37,688 bases of DNA from Stemphylium vesicarium. Its lineage: Eukaryota > Ascomycota > Dothideomycetes > Pleosporales > Pleosporaceae. The stretch is taken from positions 1 to 37,688 of the forward strand of contig QXCR01000220.1 in the NCBI GenBank assembly GCA_004380135.1, written 5' to 3'. The notes below the pieces were generated by a model. The model ran no database searches, was not told the origin of the DNA, and saw only the letters and a list, made by a program, of their open reading frames with translations. Shown piece after piece: positions 12,401-22,327 of this stretch. Position 1 is the stretch's first letter, and each line of letters opens with the position of its first letter. The position numbers and the translations under genes are program-made.

Positions 12401-13040
12401 TAGGGTATCGAATGCCAGAGTGCCAAAAACAGAAAACAGAAACAGAGAAAAAAAAACGCCTGCAGATGCTCATGTTCCCGTCACAATGTCCTTCCATCCC
12501 TTCGCTTCATTGGAGCTCCTCATTCTCCCTCTCCCTCTTTCTCTCAAAATGATCGTCGAGGCCTGGACTGGGGGCGATCTGCGCTGCGAACGCAATCCCA
12601 GGCGTGTTTAGGCACACCGTATACTGTCAGCCGCAGGCGGCATCGTGTGATAAGCGATTGGCATGTTGACATGTGCACCCGCGCGCAGCCGTGACTGGGG
12701 GGGCTGATGGGGTGCGGGATGAACAGCTGCATCGTAAAAAGGGACATACCCGCCTGTCGCGCTTCAGGCGGGGTACGTCTAACTCCAAGCGGAGGATGAT
12801 CAAGCTCCGATGGGGTGAGGCTGTGTGTGGCGGAACACGGCTCATGTGACCAGGCCTGCTGGGCAGCGGTAGCGCGAAGGGCGACGCGCGCGCGTGCGAG
12901 CGAGCGAGGCGATAGTGACGTCGATGCGTTCTCCGATAAACATGCCGTCACGTGCGACGCGATTTGATGGCAGTCGGAATTATGACGGCTTGCGATAAGC
13001 AAAAGAATGATATCGTCTCATGGAAAAGAAAGGCGCTCGC
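9410..13040. other. 3.6-kb region without a supported gene
   Basis: The left part should contain the promoter and leader of the WD40 gene, and the right end the 3' UTR of the small protein gene at 13.0 kb. Open frames of 100-160 codons exist on both strands (for example 10472-10957 minus, 9522-9968 minus and 11764-12213 plus). Their translations show no domain, no consistent composition and no start context that would favour them. A short perfect inverted repeat (7-nt arms, 1-nt spacer) lies at 10153-10167. Homopolymer runs occur near 11101 and 11647. Confidence 0.4.
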
Positions 13041-13484
13041 TCATTCCACCTGCTCGGGGGACTCTGAGATGGGAGTCATGGGCTTGGAGGTGCGACGCTG
13101 CTTGCGCTCGCTGCTGCTGCGGCGGCGCTCGCTCTTCGGCTTCTTTGGTGCGTACAGCGGGGGCAGGATGGGGAACGCCTGCGCCATGGGTGGCACGCGT
13201 GGCGGTGCTGGGGCGTGCTCTAGGAACGGGCACGAGAACTCGTCGTCAAAGTCTTCGCCAAAGAGGTCCGCATCGCTGATGTAAGATGAGGGTGCGCTGC
13301 GGTGGTCCAGCGATGGTCCCGTTGGCCAGGATGGGTATGCACAGGTTGAGCCACGAGATGATGAGGAGCCCGTCGAGTAGTTGCTGTAGAGGGAGCTGGT
13401 GGGAGAAGACATGTTGTTTCTGGGCGAGATGCTGATTGGGATAGACTTGGAAGGCGAGGAACCGGGTGATGATTCGAAGTGCAT
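13041..13484 (-). CDS. Small conserved Ser/Pro-rich protein of unknown function (147 aa)
   Basis: A single exon of 147 residues. The start at 13484 (MHFESSPGSS) is chosen over the in-frame ATG at 13595 because the 37 upstream residues are encoded by a CA-repeat leader and read as Thr/His/Pro noise. The N-terminal half is Ser-rich and probably disordered. The centre has an acidic motif SSYISDADLFGEDFDDEF (about residues 66-83). A hydrophobic proline segment FPILPPLYAPKKP follows, then a basic stretch ERRRSSSERKQRR and the C-terminal SKPMTPISESPEQVE. The acidic motif, the basic cluster and the Thr-Pro/Ser-Pro tail look like short linear motifs for binding, nuclear import and phosphorylation. 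I recall similar motifs in hypothetical proteins of other Pezizomycotina, but I know no function. Confidence 0.72.
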   Translation of the reverse strand: MHFESSPGSSPSKSIPISISPRNNMSSPTSSLYSNYSTGSSSSRGSTCAYPSWPTGPSLDHRSAPSSYISDADLFGEDFDDEFSCPFLEHAPAPPRVPPMAQAFPILPPLYAPKKPKSERRRSSSERKQRRTSKPMTPISESPEQVE

Positions 13485-15682
13485 TGTGTGTATGTGTGTC
13501 TGAGTGTTCTGAATGTATGTGTATGTGTGGGTGGGTGGATGGGATATATGGGTAGATAGTGTACGGGGTGGATCTTGTGTAATGTATATACACACTTGCG
13601 GGCACTTTCGGCACTAGGTGTTTGCTTTGGTTTTCGTGATTTTTTCCTTTGAGCTAGTGTCGCGGCAACTGAACCGAGGCGAAACCTTGGAAGCGGGCTG
13701 ATGATGTATGACGCCGATGTGGATAGCCAGAAGCAGGGTTGCCGGTGCTAACTCGGTAGCGTCGGGCCTCGTGTCGGAAAGCGAATAGGGAAATCTGCGA
13801 TAGCTGCGTTTCTGGGGCCGAAGATGGGGGAGAGGGGCGTAGAGCGGGTGGACAGTGTGTTAAATATCAGTCACCAGGGGGGGCAACTCGTGCGGATGGG
13901 TCAGGCGTTCGAGTCAGTCAGAAGCAATCTGCAGTGTCTCGAGTGAAGATCAGATGGATGGGCTGGACGTGGGGATGGCGGAGCACTTTGTTCCATATAT
14001 CCTCCGTCCAGAAACAAACACACTCCAGGCCTCGTTCCGGACCGCATGAAACGCTTTTATTTGGCGCTTCATGATTTGCCTTTTCGCATGAGTCGGTGAG
14101 CGACCGCTCTTTGGAAGGGCTGCACTGTGGTTGGCGGAATGCACGCACCTCAGACCGCCCATTCGAAAAGGCAGCCATTTCTGGCTACCTTTACCGTCAG
14201 CCCCGTCTGCTCCGCTGCGCCTGGGGGGTCAATCCCGGCTGTCGGGGCACCCTTGATTGTGACATTGCAGCCCAGTCCTCGCCCTATCGAATTGCGCACA
14301 TGCAAATTGCAGCGATGACTCGTCCACAGGGCCAGCAATCAAAGGCCTCGTCACGCTGAATACCTGCTCCGCCTTGTCGTCGCTGGCATATCGCAAACGA
14401 TGGTAGCCTGTTTTCGGCCTTCTTTGTTGCCTCCCGCAAGCCACGGTTTTTGCTTTGGAATCCTGAAAAAGTAGCATAGGACAAGGGGTCAGGCATCGAG
14501 TGTGTGTGACAGTGACAGCGGTAACACCCCCCACGACTCATTTTCGCGCCACGCCCGTCTCCGCGCGAGAAGCCATGCAGATAAGATTCGTTGCATTACT
14601 GCATGTAGTAAGCTTAGTGTCAGAAGATCATCTCGGGGATGAAGGAGGGAGACCCTTTCCACCCTCCCTCCCCACGCTTTCATCCGGCGGCGTCTGACAT
14701 CCGCAAAAGGAAGTGCAAACGCCAGACCCCCGGGATACTGTCCGCAACTCCGTGTACGGCTTGTGAAATTGACCTGCAAAGCATCTGCCGGCTGGATTTT
14801 GCGCATGCTGCCCAAGGGTCAATAGCCCTCAGGGCGCCGCCGCCGCCAGCCAGCACGTTTTCGCCTGATGACTCACGCTTGGGCTGCTGGCGGGCTTGAT
14901 TTGGCGGCTGGCCTGTTTTGCCATCTGTTAGCCAGCCAGACAAGCACATCGCCGACATTTCGAAACAAAACAACTCCGCAAAGCTTCGCCAGAGCTGAAA
15001 GACTCTCGGCCGTGGCCATTGTCGGAATTTGCCCTTTTGCTTCGCGTCGAGGTTTAGCCGGTGTGCAAACTGGGGTACATTAGTCGCCATCACATGCATT
15101 GTGAGGATGATCCAAGGGTCCAGTGGACCACTGTCCAGTCGTAGTCTCCGATACAATATCTAGCTTGCGGGTCCCGTGTCGAGTACGGAGCAAGCCAGCT
15201 TCCATAGCGGGCAGGTACTTTGGAAGCTGCGGGACAATGTAGCGTTGCCACCAAATTTGTACGAAGAGAAACAACTCGGGCCGAGACACATGTACCGATT
15301 GTGAGTCGCCGTCAGCCGCCGTGAGCGCTCGGTGAGTGGGCTTACTGAAGTCGCAATGGTAACCGCAGCGGGTCCGAGTTAAGGCCAAACACAACCTAGT
15401 AAACCTTGCCTTGTTGCGATCTAAATGCGAACATGCAATTCTGTACACCCCGAGCTGCTGACGGCTGACCTGCAGCGTACGGGGCGCTGAGTAGAGATCT
15501 GTAATGTCCGTCATCGCACGCAGTAAGCACACTCTTCCGTTTGCGTCATCTGCGCCGGTTGTTGCCATTACCGTCGCACGCCCATTATCCCGTAAATGCT
15601 ACAAAGAAAACGGAGCGGAGCACAAAGATCAGCCCTGCAAGCACTATGTCGCGATATTGTGCCGAATGCAGACAATGCCCTT

Positions 15683-15730
15683 TGTGTGTAGATGTGTGTG
15701 TAGATGTGTGTGTAGATGTGTGTGTGTGTG
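15683..15730. repeat. 12-nt tandem repeat (TGTGTGTAGATG type) running into a TG tract
   Basis: Three copies of a GT-rich 12-nt unit containing TAGA are followed by a short TG run. It lies in the gene-poor region, with no coding context that I trust. Confidence 0.8.
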
Positions 15731-17807
15731 CTTCATCTCCACGCTTCCCGGTGCACGCACACGTTTCCCATAGCCGTTTTGCCTGCATGCAGCATATGAA
15801 ATCCGGGGTCGACGAGTGGTGCGTGCCCGCGAAAATCTGGGGATCGTGAGCGCCCGTGGAAGGTTCTTTCCGCAGGTTCCATTCTTCCACCGAACCGCCG
15901 CTAAGAAGCCCCAAAAAACGCTCGTGCACCCTCTCTTTTGCCTCGCCTCGCCTCGAGCGAAACAATCCAGATTGCGCGTGCAACCCAGCCGAGACGGCGT
16001 ACATTTGCCCATGGAACCATGTGATTTCCTCATGGTCGCAATTTGGAATGCGACGGCCGTCTGCCACGTTTTCCGCTACTCACCTAGCGCTATCAGCTGC
16101 ACAACATGTCCCGACCACGTTTGGAAGGTAAGCTTCGGTCCCAAAGGAAAACCTTCTTTCTCCCGAACGTTCTCCCGCCGGATTGATGGCTCCGGTTTGA
16201 GAGAAGACAAGGAGAGAGCCGCATGCAGGAACCGAGTTCGGTCATGGCGATGCAGGGTCTGCACCGTCGAACGTCGAAACCCCCTCCCATCGCGTCATCT
16301 TACACCACAACCTCCCAGGGCCCCCCTTCTCACGCTATCGAAGCAAACACCGACCGAAGCAACTTTGCCGCAATCTGCAATCACCTATCGCATATCTGTC
16401 CTTCTTTCACATGCAATGACGTCGCTCTGAACTACAAAACGCTGCAACGAGCCGCAATTGCACCGACATGACCCCGTGCTGCAAGACATGGAGCGATGCA
16501 ATAGTCTGAAGTCTCTGCCATATCCCCACACTGCGGTGAGCAGCATTTCGGTGAGAACTGCACGTGGGCGGAGCGCTACATCATCGTGCGGCGTACCCTA
16601 GGAGGTATTGATGGAAGGTCCGATGTGGGCCTACGAGAAGACCCTTTTTGGCTGGGAAAAACTCGGCCTCCGGTGTGGAGAAGAATGGATCGATAGCTCC
16701 GACATGTTTTCGTCGACGTAGCTTGCGACTCATGGGTCTCGCACTTTACTGGCGGAGGACCGCTGGCGAAAACCGGCCGGGTGCTGTGGCTGTGGAGCTG
16801 GTGTTGCAGCCTCAGTTCATGCACAGAGCATCAATCCCGTGATGGTGGATACTGGTGTTTCGATTCCAATAAATGCCTCGCTTGCAAGCGGCACAAGCAC
16901 CATAATTCATTTCCAAAATTTTGCGAGAGAGTTTTTTCTTTTCCTTCCCGTACGGGAGCCCTGCAGCAAAAAAGGAAGATAAAAGCAAATCAAGCTCCGC
17001 GGGCGCTTTAGGGCCAAACATTGTCGACTGCCTGTGCACACATTCCGGACTGCCCAAAAAGGGTAAATCCTTCCCAGCACCATGGACTTTCCTCTTGTGG
17101 AAACAGAACCGCCTGGCTGGCTGATTGGTACAACAGTACCTTGGGAATATCGCGGCCCAGACCGCCTTGCGATCAACAGCCCTGCGTTTTAGGCAGTACA
17201 TCTCTCTCGCGGAATCTAGGCAGGATCATCCGTACAGAGTGTACTGCTCGGTTAGAATTCTTCCGCTACCAAGATGAGGGGTGAGATACTCCGGTGGGTG
17301 TATACGCGGAGAATTTAAGCATCTTGCGAGAAGAAAGGTGTGTGGGATATGCGGGATGGGATGGGATAGCGAAAATGAAACGTTTCCTTATGCAGCAACT
17401 CGCAATGATTAGAGCGGAGAGCTGGTCGCGTTCCCCGCACTTGAACCCTCAATTGAACAGCCAGCGCGCTCTGCGACATCGCAAATCGACCTGATTGGAA
17501 GATTCCCGTATTTGGCGCCGCTCGCTGCACGACACAACACAACAGGCATATCTGACAGATAAGTCATGTATGTAGTAGAACCGCCGCGGCGACTCCGGGC
17601 TTATTGCTGCTTGTAACCGGGGGGAGCGGAAGGCAGTCTGCAACCCCACGATGTTCTTCTTCCAGGGCGGAAAAGCACACACCATTACAATTCAGCCTTA
17701 CACGAAGCGAGCGAGCAAAGCGGGCCCCCAACACCATCTCCCCAAACACACATGCACATCACTCACCCACAGCTTTCATCGCAGACAAAAACAGATCAGT
17801 GCAATCG

Positions 17808-17829
17808 CTCTCTCTCTCTCTCTCTCTCC
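17808..17829. repeat. CT microsatellite in a leader-like pyrimidine-rich segment
   Basis: An uninterrupted CT tract of eleven units. Directly downstream, 17834-17841 and 17851-17858 form an 8-nt inverted repeat with a 9-nt loop. CT tracts often sit just upstream of transcription starts in filamentous fungi, so this may mark a plus-strand promoter, but that is inference. Confidence 0.7.
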
Positions 17830-19109
17830 CAACACTCGACTCAACACTGCAGTCGAGTCGACAAGTCGCACACCGTGCTTGCAGCCGCTAGAGCGGTGAG
17901 TCACCGCCTCTGCAGTCCCGCGGGCCCTGTATCTTATCTCTGCACGCAAAGCACGCAAGGCAACAGCATTCTCCAACTTTCTCCATCTGACTGCGAATCA
18001 AGCTAATAGCGGGCTGTTTTCTTCTGCTGTTGAGAAAGACGGGACCGTCGATCTTGCTGCACCCCCTGCATATTTTCCTTTTCTAGGTGTTTTGTGTAGG
18101 TTGTGTAGGCATGGTGTGTAGCATGTCGGTATGAGTTGGCAGATTGCAAAGCTGCATGTTGGCATGTCTTGCAAGCGAGGTAAAGCAAAAAACTGCTGGT
18201 GATACAACGCATGTGGAATACGAGAAAGAAGATCATGAATGAGGATGGGGGAGTCAGTCATCAGTGGAGATTATCGGTAAACATCGCCTTTCTTCTTTTT
18301 TTGTGTTGGAAGAGGCGGTTCTTGATACTTGACGTGCATCTACACTACGTCTCCCCCACCCCTCTATCTGTCTCTAGAGGTAGCTGGGTATGGGCTACCG
18401 GTACAGGCAGGCTAGGTTGAATACCGCCCTACCAAGGCAAAACTACGGGACAACCACGAGGCTGCAACCGCGACAACAGCGCTTCGCCATGAAATATATC
18501 TCCCGCTGACTGCCTCTCTATTGCTTTCGTCCTTGTCCAACACACGGTACTGCAAACAGATTGGCCCAACGTTTCAAAACACCTAGACATTAGCGTTTCC
18601 ATGTCTTGCATGTGTGCGCCTCGGTTCCTCTCCCGGTGGTTTTCTGCGTTTTGCCAATCACCATGCTTCTTCGCATCACGAGGGAGTGATTCGCCTTTAA
18701 CCACTCAATTCTAACTAAACTACCCCCTCGCTTCTGGTTCTGTGCAATCTGTGTTTCGTCTCTGCCTCGCGTCGCGAGGTTGATCCTCTTTTTGCCTGCC
18801 TGCCCACCCCACCCTACACCGTGCTACAACACCACCACCAATACTGCCACTCGCCACTACTTTTCCCCACCCCCACCGCCACTGCCGCCACTCGCTCGCT
18901 TCCTCAATCACCATCCCAAACAATCGATCAACATGCTGCGGACACGCACCAGAGGCTCAAGTCTGGTGGCAAAATAGCAGAAAAGCGGCTACAACCCCCT
19001 CGCCCCCCTCGCCCCATAAAAGATACCAACACCACTATCCCAACTTGTAGTCGTGACGCCGTTGCCTTCGTATCCATATCTCCACCATCACCCCTCCCCT
19101 CCTTCGCCC

Positions 19110-19141
19110 ACTTGGTTGCATACTTGGTTGCATACTTGCAT
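19110..19141. repeat. Short tandem repeat of ACTTGGTTGCAT
   Basis: Two full copies of a 12-nt unit are followed by a shortened third copy (ACTTGCAT). A similar ACTTGCTT/GCTTGCTT tandem run occurs near 19661-19685. Both lie in the gene-poor region. Confidence 0.75.
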
Positions 19142-20336
19142 ACCCAGCTATCTTTTTTCTACACTAAGTCAAAGACAAGACCATGTGTGCTGTCGTCATA
19201 GAACGGTATTTTCTGTGGGGAGGCAGGATGCAAGCTGTGAGTGTGGTGCAGTGGAGTAAAAGTACCTAGGTTAGACTTGGATTTGGGGTGTGTGTGGGGG
19301 TGCGGGGGCATGGCGGTTAATTGACTCGCTCTTTGTATGGAAATGCTGCAGCAGCAGGATGGCAGGATGGTGAGTTTTCGTGTTTCTAACCGGTTTACGG
19401 CTGCTGTTACAGTAGTTAGCCATTGCGGTTTCACCCCTACAGGTAGGTACACAAAGATTCTCAACAGACCCACCTTCCGTACATGGCTTAGCGCTATCAT
19501 GTTTGCCGCAGGACAGTTGATGGGATTGGTCGTTTCTCCATTTCATGATGACCAGACTGTTGAACTGCTGCCTATAGGGGTAAGCCGCAATCGCTAACTA
19601 CTGTAGACGGTACTCTCCACTCTTTTACTACTCTGCAATCTGGGTTTCATCCACTTTTTTTACTTGCTTACTTGCTTGCTTGCTTCCTCAATTCCATCAT
19701 CATCCACCAGAATATACCATACCTAGGCCCACGCTTACCTCGTTAAAACTAATGCACGTGTGGAGTATCATGGAACTGGAGAAAACCACCGTGCATGCAG
19801 AATGTAGTTTTTTTTGCCATCACCGGGATTGAGATCCGGGTACGACCTCCGGGTTGAGCACATTCGTCATTGCGGAGACGTAGATGGAGAAGTATGGACG
19901 ACGAATGTAAAATGCGACGGTTTAGAGCAACACGTCAAGGTCAGAAGCACCAGGGCGACAAGGTCACGGGTCAAGGATGGTTTTGGTAAGGGGGGTAACA
20001 GTTATGGTAGAGTGGGCACGAGACTTTTGCTTGCTGGTCGGCACGTGTCTGTTGTTTGGGGAGAGGCTTCTTTCGGTCTTCCAAGGTCAGCCGGTGCTGA
20101 CTGCGAACAGCGCTGGCCGGTTCTCGTACCCGGGAAAAATCAAGGTAATGGATATTTACACGTGGTTGCGTGGCAGAAGCAGATCCAGACTATTCCTAGC
20201 AATGAGCACGTCCATTCCCCGGCCGTTGTTGCAACTCGATGCTTTTCGGCACACCATGTTTCTTTCCGGGTACCACGCGCGCACATAGCACCACGCGACG
20301 ACACCTCCAACACCAGATTACCAGCAAGACTACCGT

Positions 20337-21803
20337 CTACTCCACAGAAGTGTCATTGACCCCAGTCTTCGCCCAATACCCGTCCCAGTTATACTTGAGT
20401 ACCTCGTTACCCCACGACGTCCATCCACTTACAAGGTAGCGAGAAAACACCTCGAGCGCACTGTAATCCGCCGGGTCCACGAGATACGGCTCGAGCAACG
20501 TCTTGAGACACGGTTTGCGGGAGTGGATATCCGGCACAGCGGCAACGACCCTCCTCCTGACAACAGGCGCGTGTGTCATGGTCGTCCACGAGTTGGGCGC
20601 CGCGCGACCGAGGAGCAAAATCTCATAGGGCTTGCGCATAGCGCTGTCAAGATCGAACATGGGATCTCCCTTTGTGGTAGTCTTGATCCATATCCACTCC
20701 TCCACCAGCCCCACGTTCCACGTCTCAAACAGCCCGCCGGGACCGAGCACATGGTCCCTCAGCGACGCCTTGTTGGTGATCCAAACGCCGACCAGCGCAT
20801 TGTGCTCGAGATACGTGTCAATATCCATGCTCAGGAGCATCTTCTTGAGGTACGGCATGCCGCCGACTTGCTCGTAGGCGCCCTTGCGCTTGGCGGAGCG
20901 GTTGGGCCACGGCGGGTCCAGTAGCACGAGGTCAAAGTGTCGTGGAAGGGAATACACATCGGTGAGTTTACGAAACGAAGTACGGAAGGCTTCCGAGGCG
21001 GTGGAATCGCTGAGGAAAAGGCTGCACCGAGGTGGTATCGTGAAACGGTACTCGTGACCCGACTGCGCAGGCTGCGACGTGTTCTCGGCGATTCTCAGCG
21101 CCAGCGAATGGTGGGCGGGATTGTGCAAAATTGATGTCCATAGCGAGGTTTGTTGTGTCTCTTGGGTGACCGTTTCGTCGGCCTGTGCGATGCTTTTGGT
21201 CTCACGTGCAGCGCCGCCGTACGACACTGTCCATTTTTGTGTCGCTGAGATCGGTTCTGCAATCTCGGATGGCGCGCCGAGCGAAGCCATCATCTGTCGC
21301 AGATTGAATGCCGTGTCATCGCCCCTGCTTTCGCTCCATGAGGCCCACTCTCGCATGCGTGACTCTAGGTCCTTTTCGGTGGGCCCATCCAGGTCCATGA
21401 TCTCTTTTTCCCCGCGCTGTGGTTGCTGGGTCTTTAGCTTACGCTGTGTACACCATGGGCCTGAGAATTGTGCGCGGATTTGGGTGAGTGCATGCTCGAC
21501 GAGGACTTTGTACCGCGAGTCGTCAAGATCGCGCGACTGGAAGTCGTGTCTGGACCGATCTATTGTCTGATGGTTGGTGTGCGGACTGCCACGCTCATAT
21601 TGCGGGTCGTTGGCCTTTGCAGATTTCGCTTTCGATGTCTTGGGCCGGTAGTCCTCCTTGGGTTCGATAGGCGTCTCCAACGGCGCGGTAGACAGTAGTA
21701 CGTCTGAGCGGTCACCTTGCGCCGCCACAATAGATGTCGGTATATCGATCAATGTGATGTCGGCGTCGGCATTTTGATAGATGATGGGATTTGGAAAAGC
21801 CAT
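20337..21803 (-). CDS. METTL4: METTL4-type MT-A70 family adenine-N6 methyltransferase (488 aa)
   Basis: A single exon of 488 residues. The C-terminal half is an MT-A70 domain: the catalytic DPPW motif is at residues 296-299 in DLVLLDPPWP, followed by GVWITNKASLRDHV, GLVEEWIWIKTTTKGDPMFD and the family's closing motif GWTSWGNEVLKYN. That closing motif and the single-domain layout point to the METTL4 branch rather than METTL3/IME4 or METTL14. Members of this branch use S-adenosylmethionine to methylate adenine N6, in DNA (6mA) or in U2 snRNA (m6Am) depending on species; which applies here cannot be told from sequence. The first 270 residues are poorly conserved and rich in charged residues. The gene is divergent from the carrier gene, sharing a 524-nt spacer. 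Confidence 0.88.
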   Translation of the reverse strand: MAFPNPIIYQNADADITLIDIPTSIVAAQGDRSDVLLSTAPLETPIEPKEDYRPKTSKAKSAKANDPQYERGSPHTNHQTIDRSRHDFQSRDLDDSRYKVLVEHALTQIRAQFSGPWCTQRKLKTQQPQRGEKEIMDLDGPTEKDLESRMREWASWSESRGDDTAFNLRQMMASLGAPSEIAEPISATQKWTVSYGGAARETKSIAQADETVTQETQQTSLWTSILHNPAHHSLALRIAENTSQPAQSGHEYRFTIPPRCSLFLSDSTASEAFRTSFRKLTDVYSLPRHFDLVLLDPPWPNRSAKRKGAYEQVGGMPYLKKMLLSMDIDTYLEHNALVGVWITNKASLRDHVLGPGGLFETWNVGLVEEWIWIKTTTKGDPMFDLDSAMRKPYEILLLGRAAPNSWTTMTHAPVVRRRVVAAVPDIHSRKPCLKTLLEPYLVDPADYSALEVFSRYLVSGWTSWGNEVLKYNWDGYWAKTGVNDTSVE

Positions 21804-22327
21804 GTCTCGATGCGCAATTGAGTTTACGAGGTGAATGTGTAGAGAAGAGAAAAGAACAGAAGAAGATGGAAAAGCCTACCAATTGCTATACCACAGATAG
21901 CGTTTACGTCACAATGGTGGTGTCGCTGTTCGACCGACTCATCAGTCGTGTTCACACAATCATCTTCAGATTCGAATTATTACTGCACAATAAGCTTCTT
22001 CTTCTCGTGACAGGCGCGTGGTGTCGTGGGAAACATTTCCGAAGGGTAGCGTCGGATGAACCGCAAGCGCCATCTGGACCGGCGGAAACCCAGAAGATTC
22101 TCAGCCTCGGTAACGTCATTGCCGGGGACCGCCCAAACCAACAACCACCACACAACGACTGCCGCTTTCTAATCCCCACTGCCCACGCGACGACGCCTTT
22201 CTCCACGCCTCCAGACCCCCACTTACACGACCGTCTACCCATCGTATCCAAATCTCTCTCCCCACAAGATATATCTGCCGGCGTAAATCCCATGTCGCGA
22301 TAGTCACCTCTTTCGCGCCAGTTTGGA
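21804..22327. promoter_or_regulatory. 524-nt divergent spacer between the METTL4-like and LEU5-like genes
   Basis: Both neighbouring genes start at its edges and point outward, so it must hold both promoters. The right part (about 22130-22300) is C-rich on the plus strand, consistent with the leader of the carrier gene. I see no clear TATA box or known operator. Confidence 0.5.

Larger units (their letters stand above)
13485..20336. other. 6.8-kb gene-poor region
   Basis: This lies upstream of the small protein gene (minus strand) and downstream of the METTL4-like gene (minus strand). The first 100 nt are a GT-rich leader with many TG units. Open frames up to 204 codons exist (15816-16430 plus) but lack domains and overlap equally long frames on the other strand. 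Pyrimidine-rich, leader-like segments on the plus strand occur at about 17660-17900 and 18720-18960, the second followed by CAACATG and a 14-codon frame. Tandem repeats lie at 15683-15730, 17808-17829 and 19110-19141. No tRNA-like TpsiC arm was found. The length suggests either an extended regulatory region or unannotated short or noncoding transcripts. Confidence 0.4.

Noticed and set aside
13485..13595. 37-residue N-terminal extension of the small protein (Thr/His/Pro-rich)
   Set aside because: It is encoded by a CA-type microsatellite leader. The ATG at 13484 gives a sensible N-terminus.
15816..16430. 204-codon plus-strand open frame in the gene-poor region
   Set aside because: No domain or compositional signal, and it overlaps 129- and 160-codon frames on the other strand. 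Frames of this length are expected by chance in stop-poor DNA of about 50% GC.
19830..19860. tRNA-like run with repeated CCGGG elements
   Set aside because: No acceptor stem, anticodon loop or TpsiC arm could be drawn; the repeats are short and irregular.
19814..20359. 181-codon plus-strand open frame ending inside the METTL4-like gene
   Set aside because: It overlaps the 3' end of a well-supported gene, lacks any domain and has irregular composition.
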